Origin: Pseudomonas sp. W4I3
Lineage (GTDB): Bacteria > Pseudomonadota > Gammaproteobacteria > Pseudomonadales > Pseudomonadaceae
Length of the DNA stretch: 64,000 bases
Direction of reading: 5' to 3'
Assembly: GCF_030816195.1 (NCBI RefSeq)
Contig: NZ_JAUSXS010000001.1
Coordinates: 3,185,501-3,249,500, forward strand
The notes below the pieces were generated by a model that worked only from the letters and a program-made list of their open reading frames with translations, was not told the DNA's origin and ran no database searches. Below, piece by piece: positions 11,370 to 20,312 of this stretch. The position numbers and the translations under genes are program-made. How positions within the stretch are numbered: the stretch's first letter is position 1; each line of letters begins with the position of its first letter.

Positions 11370-12392
11370 ATGAACGCAATAACAGACAACAAGCCGGCGA
11401 TGGCACCGGTCAAGAACCGTCGACGCATGCCCACCGAGCTGAGCATCTTCCTGGTGCTGATCGGTATCGGCCTGGTGTTCGAACTGTTCGGCTGGATCGT
11501 GCGCGACCAGAGCTTCTTGATGAACTCCCAGCGTCTGGTGCTGATGATCCTGCAAGTGTCGATCATCGGCCTGCTGGCCATCGGCGTGACCCAGGTGATC
11601 ATCACCACCGGGATCGACCTGTCTTCCGGTTCGGTGCTGGCCTTGTCAGCGATGATCGCTGCAAGTCTGGCGCAGACATCCGACTTTTCCCGAGCGGTGT
11701 TTCCGTCCCTGACCGACCTGCCGGTGTGGATCCCGGTGGCGATGGGCCTGGGCGTGGGACTGCTGGCGGGGGCGATCAACGGCAGCATTATCGCGGTGAC
11801 CGGGATTCCGCCGTTTATCGCGACACTGGGCATGATGGTCTCGGCCCGTGGCTTGGCGCGTTACTACACTGAAGGCCAGCCGGTGAGCATGCTTTCGGAT
11901 TCGTACACGGCCATCGGCCATGGCGCGATGCCAGTGCTCATCTTTCTGGTGGTGGCGGTGATTTTCCATATCGCCCTGCGCTACACCAAGTACGGCAAGT
12001 ACACCTACGCCATCGGCGGCAACATGCAGGCGGCGCGCACCTCGGGGATCAACGTCAAGCGCCACCTGATCATCGTCTACAGCATCGCCGGTCTGCTGGC
12101 AGGCCTGGCAGGCGTGGTGGCTTCGGCCCGCGCAGCGACCGGCCAGGCCGGCATGGGCATGTCCTACGAGCTGGACGCGATTGCCGCCGCGGTGATCGGC
12201 GGCACCAGCCTGGCGGGCGGGGTAGGGCGCATCACCGGCACCGTGATCGGCGCATTGATCCTAGGCGTGATGGCCAGCGGGTTTACCTTTGTCGGGGTGG
12301 ATGCGTATATCCAGGACATCATCAAGGGGCTGATCATCGTGGTGGCGGTGGTGATCGACCAGTATCGCAACAAGCGCAAGCTCAAGCGCTGA
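11370..12392 (+). CDS. Sugar ABC transporter permease (RbsC/AraH type)
   Basis: A 340-residue inner-membrane permease with about nine hydrophobic segments. Family motifs are visible: ITTGIDLSSGSVLAL, TGIPPFIATLGMM, YAIGGNMQAARTSGI and the late IAAAVIGGTSLAGGVG loop. ATG 11370 follows AAGAAGG; a TTG at 11364 is less likely. It is the last gene of the uptake operon and is followed by a REPIN. Confidence 0.94.
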   Translation: MNAITDNKPAMAPVKNRRRMPTELSIFLVLIGIGLVFELFGWIVRDQSFLMNSQRLVLMILQVSIIGLLAIGVTQVIITTGIDLSSGSVLALSAMIAASLAQTSDFSRAVFPSLTDLPVWIPVAMGLGVGLLAGAINGSIIAVTGIPPFIATLGMMVSARGLARYYTEGQPVSMLSDSYTAIGHGAMPVLIFLVVAVIFHIALRYTKYGKYTYAIGGNMQAARTSGINVKRHLIIVYSIAGLLAGLAGVVASARAATGQAGMGMSYELDAIAAAVIGGTSLAGGVGRITGTVIGALILGVMASGFTFVGVDAYIQDIIKGLIIVVAVVIDQYRNKRKLKR

Positions 12393-12406
12393 AGCAGTTT
12401 AAAAAT

Positions 12407-12493
12407 GTGGGAGGGGGCTTGCTCCCGATTGCGGTGCCTCAGTCAAACAGATGGCGACTGACACTGCGCAATCGGGAGCAAGCCCCCTCCCAC
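12407..12493. repeat. REPIN after the permease gene
   Basis: An 87-base doublet of the GTGGGAGGGGGCTTGC family, beginning 15 bases after the permease stop. The remaining gap to the DksA-like gene (12494-12798) has no recognisable gene. It holds AT-rich stretches such as CTTCTATATAGC near 12530 and TATAAA near 12563 that could belong to promoters, but I cannot assign them. Confidence 0.93.
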
Positions 12494-12798
12494 ATGGAGT
12501 ATGTGCGCCAGCTTGTTCAACCGTTTGTCTTCTATATAGCTCCACTGGACTGAATTTCTTGCTATAAACGCACTCCGATGACCGTTCGCCAAGCCCGTCC
12601 TGGTGCTTTTGGGGGTTGATCGGGAAAAATGCCTGTCATTTCAGTTGCTGCGCCTTCCAGTCGGCCTTAGACTGCCGCCCCTCGTAAATTGAGTGCCGGG
12701 TGGCGCTTGGAATGGATGGCGCCTTTGCGAGACCTCCAGAGGTCGGCCGGAACGCTCCCTTATTCGCCTTAATGCACGTATTTTTTATAGAGAAATCA

Positions 12799-13203
12799 AT
12801 GACAAAGGAAAAGTTGCTGGCCATGCCGGCGGATGACTACATGAATGCCGAACAGCACGCTTTTTTCGAGAAGTTGCTGCAAGACATGAAAGTGGAACAC
12901 CACGAGCGCATTGAACAGAACCGTATCGCCATTGAAAGCCTGGACACCCCGGCCGACCCGGCCGACGCCGCTTCCGTGGAAGAAGAGCGCACCTGGCTGG
13001 TCAATGCCATCGACCGCGACCAGCGCATGTTGCCGCAACTGGAGCGTGCCCTGGAACGCATCAAGGAAGATTCTTTTGGCTGGTGTGATGACAGCGGCGA
13101 GCCTATCGGCCTCAAGCGCCTGCTGATCAGCCCGACCACCAAATACTGCATCGAAGCCCAAGAGCGCCACGAGCAGATCGACAAGCACCAGCGTCAAGCC
13201 TGA
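12799..13203 (+). CDS. TraR/DksA-family regulator with only two of four zinc-finger cysteines
   Basis: A 134-residue protein with an N-terminal coiled-coil-like helical region and a C-terminal DksA globular domain: SFGWCDDSGEPIGLKRL followed by PTTKYCIEAQERHE. Canonical DksA has CxxC...CxxC; here it is CxxS...CxxA, so zinc is probably not bound. This resembles the DksA2 type known in P. aeruginosa, which replaces DksA when zinc is scarce. The acidic coiled-coil tip is less clear, so RNA polymerase action is inference. The Shine-Dalgarno is weak (AGAGAAATC). Confidence 0.85.
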   Translation: MTKEKLLAMPADDYMNAEQHAFFEKLLQDMKVEHHERIEQNRIAIESLDTPADPADAASVEEERTWLVNAIDRDQRMLPQLERALERIKEDSFGWCDDSGEPIGLKRLLISPTTKYCIEAQERHEQIDKHQRQA

Positions 13204-13364
13204 TGCGGTGTACGGGGGGCCGCATGATCGGCTCCCCCGGAGAGTTTTTCGTTACGCCCTGGTTATTGATCTGCTGCAAGCACCCGTACTAAAGGCCCAT
13301 GGATAATGGCCCGATACTGGCGTTTAATGCAGACACAATAACGACAAGCAGCGGGGTAACGACA

Positions 13365-14981
13365 ATGGCTGGAGACGGATCTCTGATGGGCGCAGCAGTA
13401 CCACCGCAAACGGTGGCACGCGTGCTGCCCGGCTGGCTGACACCGCTCTTGCAGAGCACCGCGCTGGTGCTGTTAATGCTGGGTCTGGCGTCTACCCGCT
13501 TGCCGCTCTACCTCTGCCTGCCACTGGCCTTGCTGGTGATCTGGCTGCCCCGCCTGAAAAAAACCAGGCCTGTCGTGGCTCACGCCGCCGCCAGCGATGC
13601 GATTGGCGAGCTGACGCGCGACCTGTCCCATACCACCAGCCACAATGCACTTTCAGCTGCGGGCGTGGCCTATTCGGTCAAGCAGTTGGCGGCGCGTCTG
13701 CAATCGCAGTTGAGCGCCTCCCAGCAGATCGTCAGCAGCGCGCAAGTGATGATTGGCACCGAACACGTCACCTCCCAACTCAGCCGCCAGGCCCTGGGCG
13801 CCGCCGGCCAGGCCCATCAGCGCAGCAGCGAAGGCCGTGAGGTGCTGGTGCAGTCGATCACGCGCATGCATCAGCTCAGCCAGCGTGCCGATGCCAGCCG
13901 CGAGCTGATCGAGGCATTGAGCCAGCGCAGCGAGGAAATCCAGCGCGTGACGCTGGTGATCCAGTCTATCGCCAGCCAGACCAACCTGCTCGCGCTGAAC
14001 GCGGCGATCGAGGCGGCGCGGGCCGGGGAGCATGGTCGCGGGTTTGCCGTGGTCGCCGATGAAGTGCGCGGCCTCGCTGGTCGCACTGCCACGGCCACCG
14101 ATGAGGTCGGGGTGATGGTCGCCGATATCCAGCAACGCACGGCCCAGGTGGTGGAGCAGATTCGCCAGCTGTCGGCGGACCTGCACACCGGCGTCGAACA
14201 GGTGGAACATGCCGGCGAACACCTGGCGAGCATTGCCAGCCTGGCGGCGGACGTGGAACAACAGGTCAATGAAATCGCCCAGGGCACCGACACCAACCGC
14301 ACGCAGCTCGACAGTCTGTTCCACGCCGTGGAGCAGATGCGCAGCGACCTCACGGTAAGCGACCAGCAAACCCGCCAGCTCGCCGACGCGGCGGTGCAAA
14401 TGGAAGGGCAGGCCGAAACCATCAGCGAGCGCCTGGCGCAAGTCGGCCTGGATGACTATCACCAGCGTATCTACGACCTGGCCCGCGAAGGCGCCCGGCG
14501 CATTGGCGAACAGTTCGAGACGGATGTACTGCACAACCGGATCAGCCAGGAGGATCTGTTCGACCGCAGCTACACGCTGATTCCGAATACCAGCCCGAGC
14601 AAATACAAGACGCGTTTTGACGCGTACACCGACCAAGTGCTGCCCGCCATTCAGGAAGCTTTGTTGCCGCGCCACGAAGGCCTGGTGTTTGCCATCGCCT
14701 GTACCCCGCAGGGCTATGTACCCACGCACAACAAAGCGTTTTCCCACGCCTTGACCGGAGATGTCGGGGTGGACGCAGTGCAAAACCGTACCAAGCGCAA
14801 GTTTGACGACCGCACCGGCTTGCGCTGTGGCAGCCATCAACAAGCCATGTTGCTGCAGACCTACACGCGCGACACCGGCGAACTGATGCACGATTTGTCG
14901 GTGCCGATCATGGTGCAAGGACGACATTGGGGTGGCTTGCGCCTAGGCTACAAGCCACAGGGCTCCACGCCAAAACCCTAG
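13365..14981 (+). CDS. Methyl-accepting chemotaxis-type transducer with C-terminal sensor-like domain
   Basis: A 538-residue protein. After a hydrophobic N-terminal stretch (about residues 20-65, likely two adjacent membrane segments) there is no large periplasmic domain. The MCP signalling hairpin follows, with the highly conserved tip [21 protein letters not shown] and [18 protein letters not shown]. The last 150 residues form an extra soluble domain with [12 protein letters not shown] and [11 protein letters not shown], seen at the C-termini of some chemoreceptors. The frame is open to an ATG at 13299, but those codons are atypical (ATA, ACA, GTA), and GGGG lies before 13365. The ligand is unknown and no che genes are nearby. 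Confidence 0.88.
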   Translation: MAGDGSLMGAAVPPQTVARVLPGWLTPLLQSTALVLLMLGLASTRLPLYLCLPLALLVIWLPRLKKTRPVVAHAAASDAIGELTRDLSHTTSHNALSAAGVAYSVKQLAARLQSQLSASQQIVSSAQVMIGTEHVTSQLSRQALGAAGQAHQRSSEGREVLVQSITRMHQLSQRADASRELIEALSQRSEEIQRVTLVIQSIASQTNLLALNAAIEAARAGEHGRGFAVVADEVRGLAGRTATATDEVGVMVADIQQRTAQVVEQIRQLSADLHTGVEQVEHAGEHLASIASLAADVEQQVNEIAQGTDTNRTQLDSLFHAVEQMRSDLTVSDQQTRQLADAAVQMEGQAETISERLAQVGLDDYHQRIYDLAREGARRIGEQFETDVLHNRISQEDLFDRSYTLIPNTSPSKYKTRFDAYTDQVLPAIQEALLPRHEGLVFAIACTPQGYVPTHNKAFSHALTGDVGVDAVQNRTKRKFDDRTGLRCGSHQQAMLLQTYTRDTGELMHDLSVPIMVQGRHWGGLRLGYKPQGSTPKP

Positions 14982-14996
14982 GGATTGTTTCCGTTT

Positions 14997-15095
14997 ATGC
15001 AACGAAGCTATTCCCGGGGTCGCGAAGAGGCGCAAGAGTGCAAGGCTGCCTGGCAAGCGCTGCTGCGCCTGGAACAGTCAGACAGCCTGCATTGA
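14997..15095 (+). CDS. Possible small ORF (32 aa)
   Basis: A short open frame beginning MQRSYSRGREEAQ and ending two bases before the stop of the convergent DUF2789 gene. Codon use is Pseudomonas-like and it fills the gap after the chemoreceptor gene. The AGGGA upstream is 12 bases from the ATG, which is distant. No family is recognised. Confidence 0.3.
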   Translation: MQRSYSRGREEAQECKAAWQALLRLEQSDSLH

Positions 15096-15096
15096 A

Positions 15097-15339
15097 TCAA
15101 ATGGCGGGAGACTCGTGCAGCAGGGCGTTGAGGTCATCGACCGCGGGCGCCCATTCGGCGTCGACGTGCAATTGTTCCCGCAGGAAACTGGCCTGTTGCT
15201 CGCTCCAGAACGGCGCATCGACAAGCTTTACCTCGTCCGGCAGACGGTGCTCGGCGGTGAAGCGTTCGATAGCTTCCTGAGTGGAATCCAGGCCCAGTTG
15301 TTCAAACAGGGTTTCAAGTGTCGGGGTAGTGGTGTCCAT
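15097..15339 (-). CDS. DUF2789 family protein
   Basis: An 80-residue protein starting MDTTTPTLETLFEQLGL, with the DUF2789 pattern: LFEQLGLDS, then AEHRL, DAPFW, QASFLREQL and DAEWAPAVDDLNALL. Function is unknown; the family is found in gamma-proteobacteria. The ATG at 15339 is preferred over 15351 because GGAGA lies six bases before it, inside the longer version. Confidence 0.85.
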   Translation of the reverse strand: MDTTTPTLETLFEQLGLDSTQEAIERFTAEHRLPDEVKLVDAPFWSEQQASFLREQLHVDAEWAPAVDDLNALLHESPAI

Positions 15340-15410
15340 AATATTCTCCATGCGAGCCGATTATCGTCATGCATGTGAGGGGCAGGGCACGCCAGAGTTC
15401 TATCGGATTG

Positions 15411-15641
15411 TCACGAATTGAGCGCGCCTGAATCGACGGCGGTTTTCAGGGCCTTGGCCGCTTCTTTGCCGGCGATGGCGGCAGCATCTACGGTTTTGAA
15501 CCAACGGTCTTTCTCTACCTGATGCGCTGTGACTGTGGTCAACGGTGGTTTGGCCCGCATAATGATGACCGCTTGAAACTCACCGTCTACTTCCCTGGCA
15601 TCGCCATGGATAAAAAATTCGCCAATATCAAATTCCGTCAC
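15411..15641 (-). CDS. Hypothetical protein (76 aa)
   Basis: Unrecognised small soluble protein. The preferred start is GTG at 15641 (VTEFDIGEFFIHGDAREV), preceded by AAGGGAAGG; the longer ATG start at 15698 would add an unlikely Gly/Pro/Cys leader. The C-terminal half is Ala- and Lys-rich (AAAIAGKEAAKALKTA). Similar short proteins exist in Pseudomonas but I know of no assigned role. Confidence 0.6.
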   Translation of the reverse strand: MTEFDIGEFFIHGDAREVDGEFQAVIIMRAKPPLTTVTAHQVEKDRWFKTVDAAAIAGKEAAKALKTAVDSGALNS

Positions 15642-15752
15642 GTATAGCCTTCCCTTCGCGGTAACTGCACTGATGAAACCTGACCCGCAGGGGGGCAAAC
15701 TTCAATGGACGGGGCAGTATGGCAGTTGTTGAAGGGCCGCTGTGCAGTAAAG

Positions 15753-16028
15753 TCAGCCAGGTGACGAAACGTGCGTGCCGTGCAGGCTGTGCAGGCTGGC
15801 TTCCAGCGCCTTGGCCAGCGCACAGGCTTTGGTGTGGTCGCTGCGAAAGCCTTTTATCCTGCCACTGGTCACTTCCTGGATATGGAAAAAGTTCTTTCCG
15901 GCGGGCAGCACCCGATAAAGCACGGAATTGGAGTACACATCGGGTGCAGGTAAGCAGTAGTATTGACGTTCGTCTGGACATGATGGACGAGTGTGAAAGG
16001 ACGTTTCGTTGTGTTGACGTCGTTGCAT
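15753..16028 (-). CDS. Hypothetical protein (91 aa)
   Basis: Small basic protein of unknown function beginning MQRRQHNETSFHTRP. A good AGGAG Shine-Dalgarno lies six bases upstream of the ATG. The middle reads like a small beta domain (NSVLYRVLPAGKNFFHIQEV), and the C-terminal part is a short helix (TKACALAKALEASL). It stands alone on the minus strand. Confidence 0.6.
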   Translation of the reverse strand: MQRRQHNETSFHTRPSCPDERQYYCLPAPDVYSNSVLYRVLPAGKNFFHIQEVTSGRIKGFRSDHTKACALAKALEASLHSLHGTHVSSPG

Positions 16029-16405
16029 GCTCAGCTCCTGTCGATCAACCTTGTTGATATAGCCGCCACGTTTGCGGTGGTTTTGACTTGTGTTGCTGTT
16101 TTACTATTGTCGTCGGCAGCTCGCGCCTGGTTCCATGCCCGGGTATTTTCTTTTGTGATGCGTGTCGGAAAACTGCGTTTTTAATCAGGTTATTCTCTGA
16201 AGTTGCTCGACTCGTATTCTCGGGTCGTTGAACCTGTGATTTGCTGTGTTGCCGGATGACCTTGCAAAAGGGCCACCGCGCCTATCCGTACGGGTCTTAT
16301 GGGTTTTCTTCAGATTTTTAACGAGTGTGTAATCGTGCCGTAACGGCCGTTTTTTTGTGCTGTCCGCTTACGCGGCCGGTGCTATTTCGATGTGGGGGCG
16401 TTTCC

Positions 16406-16876
16406 TTGGCAGTCAGTAATCTGGATATGCACGCGTTATTCGTGCTGGGTGATTTGCGCGCAAAGTTGGTCAAGCTGTTTCAATCTCGTTTTGTCTACGT
16501 CACCGAACAGACGCCGGAAGGTATCTACGTCGCTGAGATCGATACCGAAGCGGCGCTGGTCGTGGACGACAAGCAACGCCTTGAACTCAAGGTAGGCGAC
16601 CATTTTCGCGCGGCAGTGTTGCCCAGCCGCGAAGGTGGAAAGTTCGAACTTAAATTTCGCGATATCAAGTTGACCGTGTATGGCCTGGGTGATTACGCCT
16701 TTGTGTCATCAGCTGAGGGTGAGGGCATTGTGTTCAAGGAAGGCCATAGCGTCATGCTGGTGTTCGCTGCCCATGAACAATTGCAGGAAGGCCTGACCAA
16801 AACCCTCAAGACCGTGACAGGCAAAGCCGCCAAGTGGCGCAAGGGCGAACTGGTGACGTTCAAGGCCAGCGAGTAA
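16406..16876 (+). CDS. Hypothetical protein (about 156 aa)
   Basis: A soluble protein of unknown function. The TTG at 16406 has GGGGG at suitable spacing; the next in-frame ATG is 16427 (MHALFVLGDLRAKLVKLF), which could be the real start. The sequence is rich in beta-type segments (RFVYVTEQTPEGIYVAEID, GGKFELKFRDIKLTVYGL) and ends with a basic tail. The 220 bases upstream (16185-16405) hold no gene; they can fold into hairpins, including CAGGTT with AACCTG around 16187-16235. Confidence 0.65.
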   Translation: MAVSNLDMHALFVLGDLRAKLVKLFQSRFVYVTEQTPEGIYVAEIDTEAALVVDDKQRLELKVGDHFRAAVLPSREGGKFELKFRDIKLTVYGLGDYAFVSSAEGEGIVFKEGHSVMLVFAAHEQLQEGLTKTLKTVTGKAAKWRKGELVTFKASE

Positions 16877-17008
16877 GCGGTAATTACTGCGAACTTCCTT
16901 TGTCTCCCGGAACCTCTACTACAGTTGAGTTGACTTAACTACTCAGAGGCTTCGCGCATAGCAGCAAGGCCGTTCGCTTATTGCTGCGTTATCGCGAGGT
17001 GCTTGGGG

Positions 17009-18025
17009 ATGAAAGGATTGAGAACACTGCTGGCGGCATCGCTGACGGCCGTGGGGCTGTCAATGGCGTCACTGCCCGCGTCGGCAGCACAGGCGCCTGT
17101 GCACTTTGCCGACCTGAACTGGGAAAGTGGCAGCCTGATCACCGAAGTACTGCGGTTCATCGTCGAGAAGGGCTACGACTTGCCCACCGACACTTTGCCC
17201 GGCACCACCATCACATTGGAAACCGCCCTGGCCAAGAATGACATACAGGTGATCGGTGAAGAGTGGGCGGGCCGCAGCCCGGTCTGGGTCAAGGCCGAGG
17301 CTGAAGGCAAGGTGGTGGGCCTGGGCGATACGGTCAAGGGCGCCACCGAAGGCTGGTGGGTGCCGGAGTACGTGGTCAAGGGTGACCCAAGCAAGAATAT
17401 CAAGCCGCTGGCCCCGGACCTGAAAAGCGTAAACGATCTGGCGCGCTACAAGGATGTGTTCAAAGACCCGGAATCACCGGGCAAAGGACGCTTCCTCAAC
17501 AGCCCCATCGGCTGGACCTCGGAAGTGGTCAACAAGCAAAAGCTCAAGGCGTATGGCCTGGACGACAGCTACGTGAACTTCCGCAGCGGCTCGGGGGCAG
17601 CACTGGATGCCGAGATTGCGTCGTCGATCCGCCGAGGCAAGCCGGTGCTGTTCTACTACTGGTCGCCTACACCGTTGATGGGCCGCTATAAGTTGATTCA
17701 GCTCGAAGAACCGCCGTTCGACGCGGAGGCCTGGAAGACCCTGACGGATGCGGACAATCCGAACCCCAAGCCGACGCGGTCTCTGGCTTCCAAGTTGAGC
17801 ATCGGGGTATCCACGCCGTTCCAGAAGGAGCACCCGCAGATCGCCCAGTTCTTCGAGAAGGTCGAGTTTCCCATCGAACCGCTGAACAAGGCATTGGCGA
17901 CGATGAGCGAGCATCACACGCCACCCAGGGAAGTCGCCCAGGCGTTCCTCAAGGAGCATCCTGAGGTGTGGAAGGCGTGGTTGACGGACGACGTGGCCGG
18001 TAAGGTCGAGGCGAGCCTCAAGTAG
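17009..18025 (+). CDS. Orphan glycine betaine/choline-type ABC substrate-binding protein
   Basis: A 338-residue periplasmic protein of the OpuAC family with a signal peptide ending ...ASLPASAA. Aromatic-rich segments typical of quaternary-amine binding are visible: DLNWESGSLI, GEEWAGRSPVWV, TEGWWVPEYVV and YYWSPTPLMG. ATG 17009 is preferred over TTG 17003. No ATPase or permease is nearby. Pseudomonas is known to use several stand-alone binding proteins (BetX, CaiX, CbcX types) with one CbcWV core transporter, which would explain this. The exact ligand is not determined. Confidence 0.85.
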   Translation: MKGLRTLLAASLTAVGLSMASLPASAAQAPVHFADLNWESGSLITEVLRFIVEKGYDLPTDTLPGTTITLETALAKNDIQVIGEEWAGRSPVWVKAEAEGKVVGLGDTVKGATEGWWVPEYVVKGDPSKNIKPLAPDLKSVNDLARYKDVFKDPESPGKGRFLNSPIGWTSEVVNKQKLKAYGLDDSYVNFRSGSGAALDAEIASSIRRGKPVLFYYWSPTPLMGRYKLIQLEEPPFDAEAWKTLTDADNPNPKPTRSLASKLSIGVSTPFQKEHPQIAQFFEKVEFPIEPLNKALATMSEHHTPPREVAQAFLKEHPEVWKAWLTDDVAGKVEASLK

Positions 18026-18051
18026 AGGGCAGAGCCGAATGATGGAGTCCG

Positions 18052-18077
18052 GATCGTTCCCACGCGTGGGAACGATC
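18052..18077. terminator. Perfect 26-base palindrome between convergent genes
   Basis: GATCGTTCCCACG followed directly by its reverse complement, without a T-tract. It lies between the stops of the binding-protein gene and the TonB receptor gene. The GTTCCCACGC...GCGTGGGAAC core is a widespread short repeat in this Pseudomonas group, so it may be both a mobile-type repeat and a bidirectional transcription block. Confidence 0.6.
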
Positions 18078-18092
18078 ACACGAGCTTCGACG

Positions 18093-20219
18093 CTAGAAGC
18101 GCGTCTGCACCGCTAACTCAAAGGTTCGCGGGGAGCCCAGATAATACGCCGGCGATACGTGGGCAAACTCGGCGTACACCTCGTTGGTCAAGTTACGGAC
18201 CCGACCGGTTATCGAGGTCTGCGTATCCCATTTGTAGCGCAGGAACGTACCCAGCAACGTGTAGGCCGGTACCGTCTGGGTGTTGGCATTGTCGGCATAC
18301 ACCTGGGCGACGTAGCGCGCATCCACACCGCCTTGCCAGTCCTCGGTAAAATCATAGGTCAGCCACAGATTGCCCACGCGCTTGGGCACGTTAGTCGGCG
18401 TATTGCCCTTGCGCGACACCACGGCACCGCTGGCGGTTTTCTCGTTGAAGTCATCGTATTGTGCATCCACCCAGGCGAAGTTTCCCTCAGCCAGCAGTCT
18501 GGGGGTTATGCGTAGCGAACTGGCCAGTTCGATGCCCCTGGAGGACTGCGCACCCACGGGAATGCTGCGGGTCGGATCCTGTGGGTCGGTCACGGCGAAA
18601 TCCTTGCGCTCGATCCTGTACGCGGCAAGCGTGGCGGCGCCACGACCGTCCAGGTAGTCAAACTTGCTGCCGATTTCCCACTGTTTGCCAGTCGACACGT
18701 CGAATACTTGGGTCGTGGTACTCGGCTGCTCGGCAGCGGTGCTGTATTGCACGTAGACGTTGGCCGATGGAATGAACTGGTAGGTCAAACCCACGCGCCC
18801 GGTCACCGGTTCCCAACGGCGCTTGAAATGCCGTGGGTTGGAGGCGGTTATCGTCCGGTGGTTGGTGACGTCAAGGTCGATGGCGTCATAGCGCAGGCCG
18901 GAGAGCAGCGACAGTTTGTCGGTCAAGCCCAGGCGGTTTTCCACGAACAGCGCCTTGGTCGTCACTGCATTGGTCTTGTCTTTGATAAAGCCGGGTCGGG
19001 TGCCGGGAATGTCGTAGAAGTGACCCGGGTTGTAGCCGTTCGGGTCTACCGTGCTGTTGCCCGGCACATTCAAGGGGCTATTGGTGGTGCTGTTGACCTT
19101 GTATTCGAACCCGCCGGACCAGGTGGTGGGCAGGCCGAAGACTGTGTCCTCGTGGCGCAGCTCGAACTGGTTGCCGTGCTGCTCACCCTGATGGCGCACC
19201 TGATAGGCGGTCGAGCGGTTCACCGCGCTGTTATCGGCGTTGTACTGGTAAGTCTCCAGGTTGCGGTAGTCGCGCTGACTGTCGAGGTGATAGAGGGTGT
19301 TTTTAAGGTGAGTGCTGTCGTTGATCCGGTAATCGATGATTGAGCGTGCCCAAAGTGTGCGCTGCTCGTAGCGCCCATCTGCGACGTTGTAGTTGTTGAA
19401 GCGGTTGTGCTTGTCAATCTTCAGTTCGCCGGCCTTGGGATTGAGTACCGGGGTGCCCCAGTAGGGGCTGTCCTCGTGTTCGTCCTGATATTCCAGCGCC
19501 AGGGTATGGGACAGGTCCGGGGTCAGGTCGCTGAGCAGGGAAAACGCCAGGCTCCAGGCTTCGCGCTGGTCGCGGTCGATGTAGCTGTGCTGCGTGTTGC
19601 GGCTAACATCCAGGCGCGCGTAATGCTGCACATTGGCGCCTGGCTCCGTCAGCGCAGAGTTGAGGCCAATAGCCATGCCGGCGGTGTCATAGCTGCCATA
19701 GGTCAGTTGGCCTTCGGCGGCCTGTTCGTCACGGCTGGCCAGTTTGGTCACGTAGTTGAGCGAGCCGCCTACGGAGCCTGCGCCATTGATCAGTGAGGAG
19801 GGGCCGCCCACCAGTTCGACACGGTCGTAAATCCACGTATCCACTGGCCGCGCCAGGCCTGTGGCGACATTGATGCCGTTGAACATCTGGGTGATCTGGC
19901 TGCTGGTGAATCCGCGGTATGAAACAAAACCTCCAAAGCCTGGTGGCGCGCTGGCGTTGACGCCGGGCAGGGTATTCGCCGCTTCGCGGAAGGTCCTTGC
20001 GCCACGGCGCTCGATGTCGTTGCGCGAAGCGATGGCCACCGACGCCGGGGTTTCGCGCATGCTCAATCCCAATCGCGACGCCACACCGCTGGATTGATCC
20101 AGGGCCAGGCCGGGATCAGCGGTTTGCTCGCCGTCAATGGTGGTCGGGGCCAGCTCAAGGGCTGGGGCGCAGACAGGCAGGCAGCCGAAAAGGCCCGCCA
20201 GCAGGGGAATATGTTTCAT
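18093..20219 (-). CDS. TonB-dependent outer-membrane receptor
   Basis: A 708-residue receptor with a signal peptide (MKHIPLLAGLFGCLPVCAPALE), no N-terminal signalling domain, a plug domain (RETPASVAIASRNDIERRGART ... VELVGGPSSLINGAGSVGG) and a 22-strand-type barrel ending in the terminal aromatic LAVQTRF. It is the siderophore-receptor type by overall sequence. No Fur box is visible in the 93 bases upstream. The upstream partner is a DUF2946 protein, a family found near copper genes, so a metal other than iron is possible. ATG 20219 is chosen because it begins the signal peptide. Confidence 0.9.
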   Translation of the reverse strand: MKHIPLLAGLFGCLPVCAPALELAPTTIDGEQTADPGLALDQSSGVASRLGLSMRETPASVAIASRNDIERRGARTFREAANTLPGVNASAPPGFGGFVSYRGFTSSQITQMFNGINVATGLARPVDTWIYDRVELVGGPSSLINGAGSVGGSLNYVTKLASRDEQAAEGQLTYGSYDTAGMAIGLNSALTEPGANVQHYARLDVSRNTQHSYIDRDQREAWSLAFSLLSDLTPDLSHTLALEYQDEHEDSPYWGTPVLNPKAGELKIDKHNRFNNYNVADGRYEQRTLWARSIIDYRINDSTHLKNTLYHLDSQRDYRNLETYQYNADNSAVNRSTAYQVRHQGEQHGNQFELRHEDTVFGLPTTWSGGFEYKVNSTTNSPLNVPGNSTVDPNGYNPGHFYDIPGTRPGFIKDKTNAVTTKALFVENRLGLTDKLSLLSGLRYDAIDLDVTNHRTITASNPRHFKRRWEPVTGRVGLTYQFIPSANVYVQYSTAAEQPSTTTQVFDVSTGKQWEIGSKFDYLDGRGAATLAAYRIERKDFAVTDPQDPTRSIPVGAQSSRGIELASSLRITPRLLAEGNFAWVDAQYDDFNEKTASGAVVSRKGNTPTNVPKRVGNLWLTYDFTEDWQGGVDARYVAQVYADNANTQTVPAYTLLGTFLRYKWDTQTSITGRVRNLTNEVYAEFAHVSPAYYLGSPRTFELAVQTRF

Positions 20220-20312
20220 GGTTGAATCCTGAAAACGTGGCTTGAAAACAACGCACGGCCGCACGTGCTCCTCAGGGAAACGCGGGGTCAGTGCAAAGGG
20301 TTAGCGCAGGGT

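Noticed and set aside
13299..13364. N-terminal extension of the chemoreceptor-like protein
   Set aside because: Codons are atypical for this genome, and a better ribosome site precedes 13365; kept only as an alternative.
15991..16184. 63-codon plus-strand frame with a hydrophobic segment
   Set aside because: The start overlaps the better supported minus-strand gene at 15753-16028, and there is no Shine-Dalgarno sequence; support is too weak.
16338..16360. Intrinsic terminator GCCGTAACGGC plus T-run
   Set aside because: The stem has only four pairs; too weak to call, although the T-run is clear.
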